In this document: piece after piece, positions 1 to 9,402 of the stretch
Position numbering within the stretch: position 1 is the first letter of the stretch
Layout of the letters: the number at the start of each line of letters is the position of its first letter
Translations under genes and position numbers: made by a program
The notes under the pieces: generated by a model
Seen by the model: the letters and a program-made list of their open reading frames with translations, nothing else
What the model was told of the DNA's origin: nothing
Database searches by the model: none
Source: Deltaproteobacteria bacterium
Lineage (GTDB): Bacteria > Desulfobacterota > BSN033 > UBA1163
Length of the DNA stretch: 64,000 bases
Assembly (NCBI GenBank): GCA_020059605.1
Contig: JAGVBT010000039.1
Span: forward strand, 1 to 64,000
Direction of reading: 5' to 3'

Positions 1-2
1 AT

Positions 3-101
3 CCTTATCCTTATCCTTATTATTATTACGATCCCTGGTGGTATTATGGCCCGCGATGGTACTGGGGAATAGGATTCCATTACCATCACCGCCGCCGTTA
101 G
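3..101 (+). CDS. C-terminal tail of a truncated protein, Tyr/Trp/His-rich (PYPYPYYYYDPWWYYGPRWYWGIGFHYHHRRR*); possibly an outer-membrane lipoprotein tail
   Basis: Open frame 3 from the window edge to TAG at 99-101; strongly biased composition typical of envelope lipoprotein tails. Confidence 0.4.
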   Translation, partial: PYPYPYYYYDPWWYYGPRWYWGIGFHYHHRRR

Positions 102-182
102 TCCTTCCTGTGCCTCCCAATCGACCTCCGGCAAAGTGAATTCTATCAAAAAGAGCAAAAGGCATTTGTCGGATGTTAAACC

Positions 183-1283
183 TTACCCTTTTCTTATCAC
201 TGTGACTGCAGAGGCTTTAAAGGAAGCCCTCACCTCTTTGCCCTCCGTTAAGGATAACTCCTCCCGGGAATGGTGGGTGACATAAGCGATGAGTGGAAAC
301 TTGCAATCGAGCTGAATTTTCTGATAAGGGCCAAAGGCGGCGATCTTCAGAATCTTACCCGCAAAGACATTCCTGGCGCTCGTGGCCTCCCGGTGAGGCT
401 GTGCCGAGAGGGTGACATGTTCCGGCCGGATGCATAGGACCACTGTCTCCCCCAGATGGACATCCCCAACCGCCTCGATCTCTTGACTCTCAATGGAGGC
501 GACAAAAGTCCCGCCATCCCTTCTCACGACTCTTCCGGTTAAAATCGTCTCCACTCCCACAAAGGAGGCAACGAACTCGTCCAGGGGTTGATTCATCACG
601 TCACCTGGAGAACCGATTTGCAAAAATTTCCCGCCATTCATCACGGCGACCCGATCCGAGAGATTCAGGGCTTCCAAGCGATCGTGCGTCGCAAAGATCG
701 TGGTGGTCCTGGTCTTACTGAGAACTTTTTCCAGGTCCTCTATGAGAGATCCGCGTGTTGGCGGATCGAGAGAGGCAAAAGGCTCATCAAGAAGAAGAAG
801 CTCGGGTTGAATGGCGAAGGCCCTTGCAAGGCTCGTTCTCTGGGCCTCTCCCCCTGATAGTGTTTTTGCAGAACGGTCGCTGAGACCCTCAATCCCGAAT
901 CGGTCCAACTGCTCCAGCACCCTGTCACGGATCTCGCCCTTCTTCATTCCGCGTATTTTCAAACCCGAGGCCACGTTGTGAAAGACCGTCGTGTCAAAGA
1001 GGAGAGGCTCCTGGAAAACCATGGCCAGTCTTCTCCGGTATTCGAAAATGGAATGATTCGAGTTAATCTTTTCCCCATTGAAAAAGAGCTCGCCCTGAAA
1101 CGGTTGCAACAGATAGGACAGGGTTTGCAGGAGAGTCGTTTTGCCGGCTCCATTGGGTCCGATCAGAGCCAGGATTTCGCCCTTTTGAATCGATAGCGAG
1201 CGAATGTTTAAGAGAATCGTCCCTCCCCTTTCAACCCCAAGGTTTTTTATTTCAATAATTGGAATTGACCCGAGCATAACCAT
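183..1283 (-). CDS. tupC: Tungstate/molybdate-type ABC transporter ATP-binding protein
   Basis: Walker A GPNGAGKTT, LSGGEAQR signature, LLLDEP; C-terminal TOBE-like region; follows tupB and tupA. Confidence 0.85.
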   Translation of the reverse strand: MVMLGSIPIIEIKNLGVERGGTILLNIRSLSIQKGEILALIGPNGAGKTTLLQTLSYLLQPFQGELFFNGEKINSNHSIFEYRRRLAMVFQEPLLFDTTVFHNVASGLKIRGMKKGEIRDRVLEQLDRFGIEGLSDRSAKTLSGGEAQRTSLARAFAIQPELLLLDEPFASLDPPTRGSLIEDLEKVLSKTRTTTIFATHDRLEALNLSDRVAVMNGGKFLQIGSPGDVMNQPLDEFVASFVGVETILTGRVVRRDGGTFVASIESQEIEAVGDVHLGETVVLCIRPEHVTLSAQPHREATSARNVFAGKILKIAAFGPYQKIQLDCKFPLIAYVTHHSREELSLTEGKEVRASFKASAVTVIRKG

Positions 1284-1375
1284 ATCTGCGTAGACTCTAA
1301 GTTGACCGTCGTAAAGTCCTTTTCCGATGACAATTGATCATTGTTAACTGTAAATTGACCATTGAACATTGATCA

Positions 1376-2074
1376 TTACCTTGGTCTTTCCCTCTGCTGG
1401 ATGGTCGTCAGAATAAGATTGACAAAGTAGGCTAACAGGAGAAGGATGATTCCCAGAGCGATGGCCACATCGAAGTTCCCCCGGCTGGTCTCCATGACGG
1501 TTGCGGTTGTCAGGACCCGAGAGTAGCCCTTGATGTTGCCGCCCACCATGATGGAGGCGCCGACCTCCGAGATCACCCCCCCAAACCCGGCCATCACCCC
1601 TGCCAGCAGGGGGAGCTTCGCCTCCTTGACCAGGATCCAGACCATCTGGAAACGGGTGGCGCCGAGGGCCAGGATTTGAAGCCGGAGTTTCTTCGGCAGG
1701 TGTTGCATGGCCGCCACCGTAATTCCCATGACGATCGGAGTGGCAATGACCGCCTGGGCAAGAATCATGGCAGTGGGCGTATAGAGGATCCCCAGGAAAC
1801 CGAGTGGGCCGTTCCTCCATAAAAAGATTGTAACAAAGAGTCCCACCACAACAGGCGGAAGACCCATGCCGGTATTGACGAGGCTGACCGCGAATCTCTT
1901 TCCGGGAAATTGAGAAAGGGCGATGATTGTTCCTGTGGAAACTCCGATCAGAAGGCTGATCAACGTCGCCGTCCCCGAGACCTGAAGGGAGAGAAGGGTG
2001 ATCCTGAACACCTCCGGATCAAGCGTCACGAGAAGCCAGAATGCCTTCTTAATACCCTCAAAAATCAGATCCAT
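1376..2074 (-). CDS. tupB: Tungstate ABC transporter permease
   Basis: Hydrophobic 232 aa with EVGASIMVGGNIKGYSRVLTTA, typical of TupB/WtpB-like permeases; operon position. Confidence 0.87.
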   Translation of the reverse strand: MDLIFEGIKKAFWLLVTLDPEVFRITLLSLQVSGTATLISLLIGVSTGTIIALSQFPGKRFAVSLVNTGMGLPPVVVGLFVTIFLWRNGPLGFLGILYTPTAMILAQAVIATPIVMGITVAAMQHLPKKLRLQILALGATRFQMVWILVKEAKLPLLAGVMAGFGGVISEVGASIMVGGNIKGYSRVLTTATVMETSRGNFDVAIALGIILLLLAYFVNLILTTIQQRERPR

Positions 2075-2099
2075 TTTTCCTCCAAATCCGAAACAAAAT

Positions 2100-2151
2100 G
2101 TAACTCAAGGCTTCAGCCTTGAAGAAGATCAACCCTGAAGGGTTGAGTTAC
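2100..2151. repeat. Cruciform-like palindromic element in the tupA-tupB spacer
   Basis: Outer arms GTAACTCAA (2100-2108) and TTGAGTTAC (2143-2151) pair perfectly; inner hairpins AAGGC-TTCA-GCCTT and AACCC-TGAA-GGGTT. Confidence 0.75.
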
Positions 2152-2999
2152 TATTTCCCTAACTCTTCTTCTTTCTTCCCTGCATCGGGAAAGAAGAGTG
2201 GAGAACCAAACTTTTCCACCCCAAAGTTTTTAATGACCTCTTGGGCCTCTTTCGAAACCATGAACTCAGAAAAGGTTTTGGCTCCGGCCGCATTCACCTT
2301 CGGCCATTTATTCGGGTTGACCTCAATGACATGATAAATATTGAGGAGGAGGGCGTCTCCTTCGACCAGGATATCAAGCCCGAGGTTTTTCTTTAAAGCC
2401 AGGTAAGTCCCCCGGTCAGCAAGGGTATATCCTTTCTTCTCTGCCGCAACATTTAAAGTCTGACCCATTCCAAGACCAGTCTGTTGATACCATTTTCCTT
2501 CTTCGGGATTGATCCCTGCGGTCTTCCAAATTGATTTTTCTTTTGCATGTGTCCCTGAATTGTCGCCTCTCGATAAAAATAGAGCGTTGGCTAAGGCTAA
2601 TTTTTTAAATGCCTCTGAAGCCAATTTTATTCCTTTAATCTTGGCCCGATCCTCTTTCGGTCCCGCAATAATATAATCATTATGCATAACGATCCTTCGA
2701 TTGATTCCGTAACCTTCGGCAACGATCTTTTTTTCCGCATCTGGAGAATGAACAAGAAGTACATCGGCCTCTCCTCTTTGTCCCATAGCCATGGACTGCC
2801 CTGAACCCAAAGCGATCGTCTTGACAAAATAACCTGTCTTCTTTGCAAAAGAAGGAATGAGGACATCGAGGAGTCCCGAGTCCTGAGTGCTGGTGGTGGT
2901 AGCAAGAATAATATTTTTCTGTTGTGCCGAAACAGGAAATGACAGAGAAGGCAAAATGGAAAACAAACAGAATAATCCGATGCAACCCCACCACTTCAC
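2151..2999 (-). CDS. tupA: Tungstate ABC transporter substrate-binding protein
   Basis: IILATTTSTQDSGLLDVLIPSF and SRGDNSGTHAKEKSIWK motifs; signal peptide; GTG start at 2999 preceded by CCGGAGGAAAATATCC. The ORF-track start at 3230 would overlap the regulator gene. Confidence 0.88.
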   Translation of the reverse strand: MKWWGCIGLFCLFSILPSLSFPVSAQQKNIILATTTSTQDSGLLDVLIPSFAKKTGYFVKTIALGSGQSMAMGQRGEADVLLVHSPDAEKKIVAEGYGINRRIVMHNDYIIAGPKEDRAKIKGIKLASEAFKKLALANALFLSRGDNSGTHAKEKSIWKTAGINPEEGKWYQQTGLGMGQTLNVAAEKKGYTLADRGTYLALKKNLGLDILVEGDALLLNIYHVIEVNPNKWPKVNAAGAKTFSEFMVSKEAQEVIKNFGVEKFGSPLFFPDAGKKEEELGK

Positions 3000-3015
3000 G
3001 GATATTTTCCTCCGG

Positions 3016-3933
3016 TTAATTTTTTGAATAAAAAATTTTTCCTGAATTGCTGAAATCGTAGTTTCCCACCTTCTCGACCCGCTTTCGAAAGGCCGGAGAA
3101 TTGAGAACTTCAATGAAAGTTTGAATCCCTTTATTAAAAAAGGTGGATTGGTCAAGGAGCATATCAAAGCTTTCCCGAACAATCGGAATAAAAGGAAGGC
3201 CCAAAAGTTTAGAAACGGCAATGGTGGCAATCCCTACATCCGCCTCCTTTGTGAGGATGGAAAGGCCCACCTCAAAATGGGTGAAGACCTCTCTCTCGTA
3301 GCCATCGATTGTTGAAGAAGAAATCCGCAATCTCTTCAAGTGATGGTCCAAAAGAACCCTCGTTCCTGCGCCTTGTTGCCGGTTAATGAACTTAACACCT
3401 TTACCGGTCAGGTCCTCGAACCCCCGGATATCAAACCGATTTTTAGGGGCAACCACAAACCCGAGGTCCCGACCAAAAAGGTTCACCACCACCGGCTTCA
3501 CATCGGGAAGATAGGTTGAAAGGAAAGGAATGTTATATTCTCCGCTTTTCGGATCGAAAAGGTGAGACCAGGCAATGTCCGTATGGCCCATGTTCAGGGC
3601 CTTAAGCCCTTCGGTGCTCCCCGTGTTTGCTGAAAAGATATAGAATTCCGGATATGTTTTTTTCATGTAGGTATGAAGCATATCGAGGATGGGATCATTG
3701 CTCCCAGATGCCAGCAGTGCTCCTTCGATTCGCTTGCTCTTCTTTCGAGCCTGTTCAAGTCCTGTTTTAGCGTTTGATTCGATCCACTCATCGATCAATC
3801 TCTTTGGAAAAACCCATTTCCCGGTCACTCGCGTGGATGGAATCTTTTTAGACTTGATCAACGCATAGACCTGTTTCTCATGGATTCCCAAATATTGGGC
3901 AACCTCTTTCGTATTCATCATCTCCCCTGCCAT
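3016..3933 (-). CDS. One-component regulator: excisionase/MerR-like HTH (HTH_17) fused to periplasmic-binding-like (molybdate/tungstate) domain
   Basis: MNTKEVAQYLGIHEKQVYALIKSKKIPSTRVTGKWVFPKRLIDEWI then PBP-like domain (QQGAGTRVLLDHHL); 16 bp upstream of tupA. Confidence 0.83.
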   Translation of the reverse strand: MAGEMMNTKEVAQYLGIHEKQVYALIKSKKIPSTRVTGKWVFPKRLIDEWIESNAKTGLEQARKKSKRIEGALLASGSNDPILDMLHTYMKKTYPEFYIFSANTGSTEGLKALNMGHTDIAWSHLFDPKSGEYNIPFLSTYLPDVKPVVVNLFGRDLGFVVAPKNRFDIRGFEDLTGKGVKFINRQQGAGTRVLLDHHLKRLRISSSTIDGYEREVFTHFEVGLSILTKEADVGIATIAVSKLLGLPFIPIVRESFDMLLDQSTFFNKGIQTFIEVLNSPAFRKRVEKVGNYDFSNSGKIFYSKN

Positions 3934-3986
3934 AAGTCCTCCTTCCTGGAAGGAAGAATAACAGGCCCACCGTGGTATGTCAAGAA

Positions 3987-4006
3987 AAAATATTACAAAA
4001 TATTAC
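3987..4006. promoter_or_regulatory. Tandem AAAATATTAC x2 upstream of the HTH-PBP regulator, candidate operator
   Basis: Perfect 10-bp direct repeat 3987-3996 / 3997-4006, followed by degenerate TTATTTTTAC; helical-turn spacing upstream of tupR-tupABC. Confidence 0.4.
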
Positions 4007-4251
4007 TTATTTTTACTTAAAGTTCTTTAAAGTTAGCCTTTCCGGCTCTTGCGTGGGTGGTTTCCCGGTTTTAACCCCACCTGACCTCCCCTTATTTTCA
4101 GGAGAGGAACAGACCCCCTCTTAAAATAGAGTCAAGTCCCAACTGAGTGGGTAAAACTGTGAATTAAATGATGATTTTTGTTTGAAAACGGGGCTACGCC
4201 GGGAGCAACTCCCGGTTGGCTTGCGGTTGGGCCGCGGAGTTCATGCCTCCA

Positions 4252-4893
4252 TCAGATCAAGCTTCCGAGGGCAAAGAGGCCAAATCCTGTGATGATTGCG
4301 CCTGAAACCCTGTTGATCCAATGCAACCCGCGAGGGTTGAACCTTTCCCGGAAGATTCCCACGCCGCCACTCAGGATGAGCCACCACAGGGCTGAGCCGA
4401 TGAAAACACCCGACACCAGAGATCCCGCCGACAGATAGCTCCCGCTTGGGGTTGCCAGGCCCAACCCGGCGAATATCGCCGCAAAGGAGAGGATGGTCAT
4501 CGGGTTTGTGAGCGTCAGGAGAAACGTTGAGACATAAGCGCCTGCAAGGCCTTTTTCCCTATCTGCGGCTGCCTGTTCGGCTGGCTTTGCCAGAAAGGTT
4601 TTGAGGCCTAAATAACAGAGAAACAGGCCGCCGACAAGGCGCAGCCATCCTTGTTGGCTGACCAGGAAGTTTGAGATGAACGTCAGACCGAATCCGGCAA
4701 TGCACCCATAGATTGCGTCGGCGGTGGCAGCACCCAGACCGGAAACGAGACCGGAGGAGCGGCCTTCGGCCAGCGTCCGGCGTATGCATAACACGCCGAT
4801 GGGTCCGACAGGCGCAGCAATGGAAAACCCTATGGCAAGTCCCCTGAGAAAAAAAGCGATGATTACTTTAACCTTCCTTCCACAGCTTCCCAT
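4252..4893 (-). CDS. LysE/RhtB family transporter
   Basis: FFLRGLAIGFSIAAPVGPIGVLCIRRTL... multi-TM; LTNPMTILSFAAIF motif. Confidence 0.88.
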   Translation of the reverse strand: MGSCGRKVKVIIAFFLRGLAIGFSIAAPVGPIGVLCIRRTLAEGRSSGLVSGLGAATADAIYGCIAGFGLTFISNFLVSQQGWLRLVGGLFLCYLGLKTFLAKPAEQAAADREKGLAGAYVSTFLLTLTNPMTILSFAAIFAGLGLATPSGSYLSAGSLVSGVFIGSALWWLILSGGVGIFRERFNPRGLHWINRVSGAIITGFGLFALGSLI

Positions 4894-5441
4894 TTGATGT
4901 TTTTAAAGAAGGCCGTGATGTAATCCGCCCTTTTCAATCCGTAGTCGATCATAAAGGCATGTTCAAAAACATCGAGGATCAACAGGGGATTGCAGCCTGC
5001 GGGATGTCCGACATCGTGCTCGTTGATCCATTGGTTGATCAGTGTCCCGCCCGCCGGGTCCTGGTAGAGGATGGCCCATCCGATGCCCCGCATGGTTCCC
5101 ACGCCCTTGAAGTCGGCCTCCCAGTTCTCGTAGCTTCCGAATGCTTCTGCAAGTTTCTTCCCGAGCTTGCCGTCCTTGTTCAGGGCACCCTTCCCGCCCA
5201 AATTCTCAAAATAAAGCTCGTGCAGCCGCATGCCATTAAATTCCCATCCCAGCCGGCGTTTCAATTCAGCGTATTCGGGGGTTCCGATCTTTCCGCCTTT
5301 TGCCATTTCGGAAAGTGTATCCAGGACCTTGCTGGTATTGGTCACATATCCCTGGTAGAGGGTCAAATGGTTCTTCAAAAGGGTCTCGCTGAACCCCTCC
5401 ATCCCGATGAGGCCGTTGTAATCCTTCGCCGCGTAAGCCAT
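4863..5441 (-). CDS. Superoxide dismutase (Fe/Mn family)
   Basis: Metal-ligand motifs NHLTLYQGYV, MRLHELYF, LDVFEHAFMIDYG; 31-nt overlap with the lysE start. Confidence 0.9.
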   Translation of the reverse strand: MAYAAKDYNGLIGMEGFSETLLKNHLTLYQGYVTNTSKVLDTLSEMAKGGKIGTPEYAELKRRLGWEFNGMRLHELYFENLGGKGALNKDGKLGKKLAEAFGSYENWEADFKGVGTMRGIGWAILYQDPAGGTLINQWINEHDVGHPAGCNPLLILDVFEHAFMIDYGLKRADYITAFFKNIKWEAVEGRLK

Positions 5442-5527
5442 ATTCGATTCCTCCTTTCACAAAGGTATATAATTTCATCTTAACAGAAAAACCCACAGTT
5501 TCAAGAGAGTTTGATAAAAAAAGACTC

Positions 5528-5555
5528 TTGACAAACGGAAAAGTGTGATTATTTT
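5528..5555 (+). promoter_or_regulatory. Candidate sigma70-like promoter for hsp20 (TTGACA-16-TATTTT)
   Basis: TTGACA 5528-5533, TATTTT 5550-5555, 42 bp before the ATG. Confidence 0.5.
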
Positions 5556-5597
5556 TTGATTAAAATTTGGGTAACAACAAGAAAGGAGGGATCTTAT

Positions 5598-6068
5598 ATG
5601 GGAAAGGAGCTTGAGGTTTGGAGACCTTTCGGAGAGTTATCGCCTCTCAGGGATTTTGAGAGGGTGAGAAGGGACATGGACCGGCTCTGGAATTCCTTCT
5701 TTGAAGGCGGCCTCCGGAGGAGAGGGGAAGAACCAGGCGAGTGGTTTCCATCGCTCGATGTCTCGGAGACAAAGAACAACATTGTGATAAAAACCGAGGT
5801 CCCGGGACTGGATCCCAAGGACATTGATATCTCTCTCAACGAGGGGGTCCTCACCATTAAAGGCGAGAAGAAGCAGGAAAAAGAGGAGAAGGAGGAGAAT
5901 TATTACCTCATCGAAAGGAGTTTCGGGTCTTTCTCCCGCTCCATCCGGCTTCCCGGGGATGTCCAGGGCGATAAGATCAGCGCATCCTGCAAGAACGGAG
6001 TGCTGAAGGTCACACTCCCGAAATCGGAAGAAGCAAAGAAAAAAGAAATCAAAATCAAAGTCGATTAA
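5598..6068 (+). CDS. Small heat shock protein, Hsp20 family
   Basis: Alpha-crystallin domain (ISLNEGVLTIKGEKKQEKEE..., ASCKNGVLKVTLPK); start revised to ATG 5598 after AGAAAGGAGGGATCTTAT. Confidence 0.92.
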   Translation: MGKELEVWRPFGELSPLRDFERVRRDMDRLWNSFFEGGLRRRGEEPGEWFPSLDVSETKNNIVIKTEVPGLDPKDIDISLNEGVLTIKGEKKQEKEEKEENYYLIERSFGSFSRSIRLPGDVQGDKISASCKNGVLKVTLPKSEEAKKKEIKIKVD

Positions 6069-6099
6069 GTTGTTTGCTTCCTTTCCGCCAATCTGCCTC

Positions 6100-6128
6100 A
6101 AGGCGTCCCACGTGGGCGCCTTTTTTTT
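6100..6128 (+). terminator. Rho-independent terminator after hsp20
   Basis: GGCG(T)CCCA-CG-TGGGCGCC stem followed by T8. Confidence 0.85.
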
Positions 6129-6177
6129 AAACCATCCTCCCTTGAAAAAGCGGCAGGCCAGGTGTTAATTTGAAAGC

Positions 6178-7446
6178 ATGATGAAACTCCGGGTGGGAAC
6201 GAACTGGGATGTTGGCCTCCTTGAGGCCCTTGAGGGGACAACCGTAGATGCCCTCTTCGGCAAACTGCCGTTTGACGTCATCGGGGGCGCAAGGCCGGGA
6301 TTCGTTTTGCCCCAGGTGGATCGAACCTATGTGGAAAGATACATCCGGGCCTGCCACGAAAAGAGGATCGAGTTCAGCTACCTCCTCAATGCGCCGTGCC
6401 TCGGAAACCTCCAGTATTCAAGAAAAGGTTATGGACAGATCATGGACCTTCTTGAATGGGTGGATCATTCCGGTGCGGATTCGGTCGTGGTCGGTGTTCC
6501 TTATCTCATCGATCTCATCAGAAAACGATTCCCCCGCCTCAAAGTGAAAGCCTCGACGACTGCCAGGGTCAATACAGTAAGAAAAGCCCTTCAATATGAA
6601 GACATGGGCGTGGAAGAGATCATCATTGACGAACATATCAACCGCGAATTCAAAACCCTTGAAGCCATCCGGAAAACCGTAAAATGCAACCTGGAGCTTC
6701 TCGTCAATAACATCTGTCTCTGGCAATGCCCTTATAACTACGAACATGTCAACCATGATGGCCATGCCTCAAGAGAAGGAGAAGAGGAGGCTAATTGCTA
6801 TCTTCAGTATCCGGGATACCTCTGCCTCTATCGGAAATTGATGGAACCTGTGGAGCTTCTGAAATCGCCATGGATCCGCCCGGAAGATCTCTCTCATTAT
6901 GAAGCTCTCGGCTATGACCGTTTTAAAATCACGGAGCGATTTAAACGGACTCCTCTTCTCGTCGAACATGTGAAGGCTTACGAAAACCGGCGTTATGACG
7001 GAAATCTTTTGGACCTCTTCACCCTTCCGAGAAAAGATGCCTTCACGCCTCTCCACCTCGAATACTTCATCAAACCCGAACATGTGAACATCATGAAGGT
7101 CTCAGAATTGGAGAAAGTCTTTGACCTTGAGGTCCGGCAGCTTATCCAGATGGATAATCGAAAGCTCGACGGGTTCATCGAACACTTTAAGAAGATGGAC
7201 TGCAATCAGACCTCCTGTTCACAGTGCCTCTACTGTGAAAAGGTATTTGAAAAGGTGGCGGTTGTGGACAGGGAGGGAGTGGAAAAGGCATCTGAGAAGG
7301 TAAAGAATTTTTCCGAAAAGCTTCTATCCGGAGAGATTTTCGAAGCCCCACGTTCCCATCTTCTCTTCCAAATTCCCCTTGTTAAACCTCTTTTAAAACG
7401 GATGATCCGGTGGCGTTTAAAAAGAGGACAGTCCATCCGTCCTTAA
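6178..7446 (+). CDS. U32 peptidase-family (UbiU/UbiV/YegQ-like) protein with Cys clusters
   Basis: TIM-barrel-like start (LRVGTNWD...), LLVNNICLWQCPYNYEHVNHDGH, C-terminal CNQTSCSQCLYC. Confidence 0.7.
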   Translation: MMKLRVGTNWDVGLLEALEGTTVDALFGKLPFDVIGGARPGFVLPQVDRTYVERYIRACHEKRIEFSYLLNAPCLGNLQYSRKGYGQIMDLLEWVDHSGADSVVVGVPYLIDLIRKRFPRLKVKASTTARVNTVRKALQYEDMGVEEIIIDEHINREFKTLEAIRKTVKCNLELLVNNICLWQCPYNYEHVNHDGHASREGEEEANCYLQYPGYLCLYRKLMEPVELLKSPWIRPEDLSHYEALGYDRFKITERFKRTPLLVEHVKAYENRRYDGNLLDLFTLPRKDAFTPLHLEYFIKPEHVNIMKVSELEKVFDLEVRQLIQMDNRKLDGFIEHFKKMDCNQTSCSQCLYCEKVFEKVAVVDREGVEKASEKVKNFSEKLLSGEIFEAPRSHLLFQIPLVKPLLKRMIRWRLKRGQSIRP

Positions 7447-7459
7447 GGAAGCAGAAGAC

Positions 7460-8965
7460 ATGCGGTTTCTTCTGATAGACCCCCCTCATAAAATCTGGAC
7501 CATTCTTCGAGCCTGGGTGCCCTCGCCGGGTTGCCTTCAGTTACTGGCTCATCTGGAGAGGAAAAGTTTAGACATCGATTACATGGATTGCACCATCAAT
7601 GGAAATCCCTGGGGGGATCTCGAAGAAAAGATTCGAAGGGAGAAACCCGATGTCGTAGGCATCTCCGTCACCTGTACCGCCTTCATCTATGATGGAATGA
7701 ATGCCGCCAGCCTGGTGAAGATCCTCAGCCCCAAAACGATCATTATCATGGGCGGAGAACATCCCTCCTTTATGGCTGAGGAGACGCTCAGGGACTGCCC
7801 GGCCATCGATTACATCTGCGTTGGAGAGGGAGAGGTAACCCTGGCCGAATTTCTCAGGACTGTGGAGAAGAAAGAGGATCTCTCAAAGGTCCTGGGCCTT
7901 GCTTGCCTCGACGAGAAAGGAAATTTCATCTATACGGGAGATCGACCTTTCATAGAGGACCTCGATACCCTGCCCCTTCCCGCCTACCATCTCGCCAGGA
8001 TGGAGCATCCTTATATAGGCCTTCCATCGGAAGGGAAGAGAGGACTCGTGGTCAACTTCTCAAGGGGCTGCACGTTTGACTGTTCTTTCTGTTCGGAATC
8101 GGCCTTCTATAAAAGGAAGTGGAGAAGAAAGAGCCCAAAACTGATCGCTGATGAACTCCAGCTCCTCAAGGAAAAATATAATCGTGACATTTTCTATGTG
8201 GGTGACAACACCTTCAATATCACCCGTGATCAGGGAATCGGATTCATTGAAGAGATGCTCAAAAGAAAAACGAACCAGCGCTTCTGGCTTCAGTCGAGGG
8301 CTGACCTGGTCATTCGGGACCAAGACCTTTTGGACGGTTTTCGGGAGGCAGGGGTCTACCAGTTCATGTTGGGCCTGGAATATCATAAAGATGATGTTCT
8401 TCGGGGTATTCGAAAGCGCCATTCCGTGGATGAAGCTTTGAAAGCGATGAAGCTTTTAAAGAAACATCAATTGATGGTGATGGCCACTCTGCTCATTGGC
8501 CACTGGGAGGAAACAGAGGAAGATCGCGATGCCTTCTTAAAATTCTTCGGAAAGTATGTGGACCATTTCGGTCTCAACATCATCACCCCTCTTCCTGGGA
8601 CGCCTTTTTTTAATGAGATGAAGAAGACGGGGAGGATCAAGGACTGGGAATATCGAAATTATGACTATCTCCATGCCGTGATGCCGACACGGGAGGTGGA
8701 TGATCTTGAACAGCTCAACTTCATCTATAAAAACCTGATGAAACGCTATTACTGGCGTCCTCGCGAACTGATTAAGCTCTTCTCACGAAACCCGATTCTG
8801 AGGCACCATCACCGGTTCTATATCACCCAGGTGGCCTTCAATATCATGACCCACGAAATTTTTGGAAACCCTTTGTGGGTCCAGCCCAACTATCAGGAGT
8901 ACAGGGATTATCTGGTGGAAAGGGACGAGGCGCTCCCCCCTGAACTGATGAGACTGGCTAAATAG
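7460..8965 (+). CDS. B12-binding-type radical SAM protein (BchE-like/class B)
   Basis: N-terminal Rossmann-like domain and CTFDCSFC (CX3CX2C) cluster; 13 bp after the U32 gene. Confidence 0.88.
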   Translation: MRFLLIDPPHKIWTILRAWVPSPGCLQLLAHLERKSLDIDYMDCTINGNPWGDLEEKIRREKPDVVGISVTCTAFIYDGMNAASLVKILSPKTIIIMGGEHPSFMAEETLRDCPAIDYICVGEGEVTLAEFLRTVEKKEDLSKVLGLACLDEKGNFIYTGDRPFIEDLDTLPLPAYHLARMEHPYIGLPSEGKRGLVVNFSRGCTFDCSFCSESAFYKRKWRRKSPKLIADELQLLKEKYNRDIFYVGDNTFNITRDQGIGFIEEMLKRKTNQRFWLQSRADLVIRDQDLLDGFREAGVYQFMLGLEYHKDDVLRGIRKRHSVDEALKAMKLLKKHQLMVMATLLIGHWEETEEDRDAFLKFFGKYVDHFGLNIITPLPGTPFFNEMKKTGRIKDWEYRNYDYLHAVMPTREVDDLEQLNFIYKNLMKRYYWRPRELIKLFSRNPILRHHHRFYITQVAFNIMTHEIFGNPLWVQPNYQEYRDYLVERDEALPPELMRLAK

Positions 8966-9303
8966 CCAAACCATTCCTTCTGAAGAGCGATCCTCCTTCG
9001 TGGAATGAGGGTAACCGGCGCAAACCGGAGGGTGAAGGATTTTCCGTCTTCATCTTGAAAGGTTAGATTGAAAAGGGTCGTATCGGTTCCGTAATAATTG
9101 TCCCGTGTGAGAAAGATCTTCTCCATCTTACTAAAAGGGATTCTCAAATCGATCTTTTCTCCCCCCTTCCCTTCCGGCACATTGAAGCAAAGCGTTTCTC
9201 CTTCCGCCCATAACCGCCCCTTTCTTCTCGTCCCTTTGATGGGGAGCCCTCCGTAATAGTAGGCCTTGCAGGGTTTGGGTTTCATCGCTTTCATATATAG
9301 CAC
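8908..9303 (-). CDS. Hypothetical protein, PH-like fold possible
   Basis: 131 aa with coherent composition; convergent 58-nt 3' overlap with the radical SAM gene. Confidence 0.5.
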   Translation of the reverse strand: MLYMKAMKPKPCKAYYYGGLPIKGTRRKGRLWAEGETLCFNVPEGKGGEKIDLRIPFSKMEKIFLTRDNYYGTDTTLFNLTFQDEDGKSFTLRFAPVTLIPRRRIALQKEWFGYLASLISSGGSASSLSTR

Positions 9304-9402
9304 TGACTCTTTCCTTTATCAATACGGCCGAAACCATTTGTAAAGGATACTATTTTACCTTAAAATGATCTTATTCCGCAGGACAAGGATGGAAGGCTAC
9401 GG

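Noticed and set aside
3000-3230. N-terminal extension of the tupA ORF to 3230
   Set aside because: Overlaps the regulator gene; good GTG start with GGAGG at 2999
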